Shown: positions 21,565 to 21,864 of the stretch, piece by piece
How positions within the stretch are numbered: the stretch's first letter is position 1
Layout: every line of letters begins with the position of its first letter
From: a bacterium
GTDB taxonomy: Bacteria > Latescibacterota > UBA2968 > GCA-2709665
Length of the DNA stretch: 21,864 nucleotides
Direction: 5' to 3'
Assembly: GCA_027619145.1 (NCBI GenBank)
Contig: JAQCGA010000008.1
Location: 1 to 21,864, forward strand
Notes under the pieces: generated by a model
Database searches by the model: none
What the model saw: only the letters and a program-made list of their open reading frames with translations
Told to the model about the DNA's origin: nothing
Translations under genes and position numbers: made by a program

Positions 21565-21864
21565 ATATCGAGAAGACGCTGAAGCGACTGAGGAGACTGT
21601 TGGAAGCGGACGATTTTTGTTTGACGGACCGGGTGTATGAAGGGACGAAACGCCTTTTTTTTTCTTGTTCGGGAGACCCGGGTTTGCACGCAGAGTTAAT
21701 GGCGCACACGGGGGAGTATCTCCGGGACGAGTTTTTGTTGAATACGGATGGAACCGGCGCGGCATTTGAACCGCCGGAATCTGTGCAGGAAGACTACCGG
21801 AAGGTTTGCAATTTGCGGCCGGGGTTTACGCGCTGGTTCCGGGAGGTGAGTGGAGAAGCAGGCG
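21561..21864 (+). CDS. Unrecognised protein, N-terminal part (cut by the window end)
   Basis: An open frame of 101 codons from the ATG at 21561, overlapping the HAD stop by 4 nt and running off the right edge. It begins M-N-I-E-K-T-L-K-R-L-R-R-L-L-E and continues with mixed charged sequence (G-D-P-G-L-H-A-E-L, G-E-Y-L-R-D-E-F). No family recognised. A run of nine T (21655-21663) lies inside the coding sequence. The ATGA coupling to the HAD gene is the main evidence that it is real. Confidence 0.65.
   Translation, partial: MNIEKTLKRLRRLLEADDFCLTDRVYEGTKRLFFSCSGDPGLHAELMAHTGEYLRDEFLLNTDGTGAAFEPPESVQEDYRKVCNLRPGFTRWFREVSGEAG

Overview
The window looks like chromosomal DNA of an uncultivated, probably Gram-negative bacterium. 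It has an HlyD-type periplasmic adaptor, a lipoprotein FKBP, a Wzx-like flippase and several carbohydrate-catabolic enzymes (GH4, ROK kinase, sugar isomerase, Gfo/Idh/MocA, SGNH esterase). This mix recalls sugar-degrading lineages such as Poribacteria, Latescibacteria or Planctomycetes, but nothing in the window fixes the taxon. No rRNA, tRNA, CRISPR array or insertion sequence was seen.

Layout. (1) 1-1835: the end of a GT4 glycosyltransferase converging on a polysaccharide flippase, the edge of a surface-glycan locus. (2) 1991-3301: a GH4 glycosidase with an operator-like repeat in front and two strong hairpins behind. (3) 3558-3893: a HU-type DNA-binding protein with its own promoter. (4) 14584 down to 4194, all on the minus strand: a compact, largely overlapping gene set that looks like one operon. 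In transcription order: HlyD adaptor, degenerate GxxExxY protein, ABC exporter, CPBP protease 2, a 121-aa Gly-rich small protein, a truncated GNAT, CPBP protease 1, a 125-aa small protein with a CxxCH motif, a subtilase, a DUF1611 protein, an acyl carrier protein, a 231-aa protein of unknown function, and a BtrH-like acyltransferase ending at a terminator. (5) 14951-21864, plus strand: YggT, sugar isomerase, ROK kinase, AlkA-type glycosylase, RraA-like protein, FKBP, Gfo/Idh/MocA dehydrogenase, SGNH hydrolase, HAD phosphatase and an unrecognised gene cut by the window end. This is an ordinary housekeeping and sugar-metabolism run.

The minus-strand operon is the exciting part. It combines export (HlyD plus ABC transporter without a C39 domain), proteolysis (subtilase plus two CPBP proteases), carrier-protein chemistry (ACP plus BtrH-like transferase plus DUF1611 P-loop protein) and two small orphan proteins that could be substrates. 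I infer a peptide-derived or acylated natural-product system that I cannot match to a named class. Three structural signals support a composite history. The subtilase's catalytic-serine segment lies in the -1 frame, continuous with DUF1611. Each small gene is bracketed by its own 13-bp perfect inverted repeat. A 71-bp relic of the BtrH gene tail occurs a second time, upstream of the truncated GNAT, as if an older copy of the unit had been deleted. The middle of the operon (about 8.0-11.2 kb) is visibly more AT-rich than its flanks.
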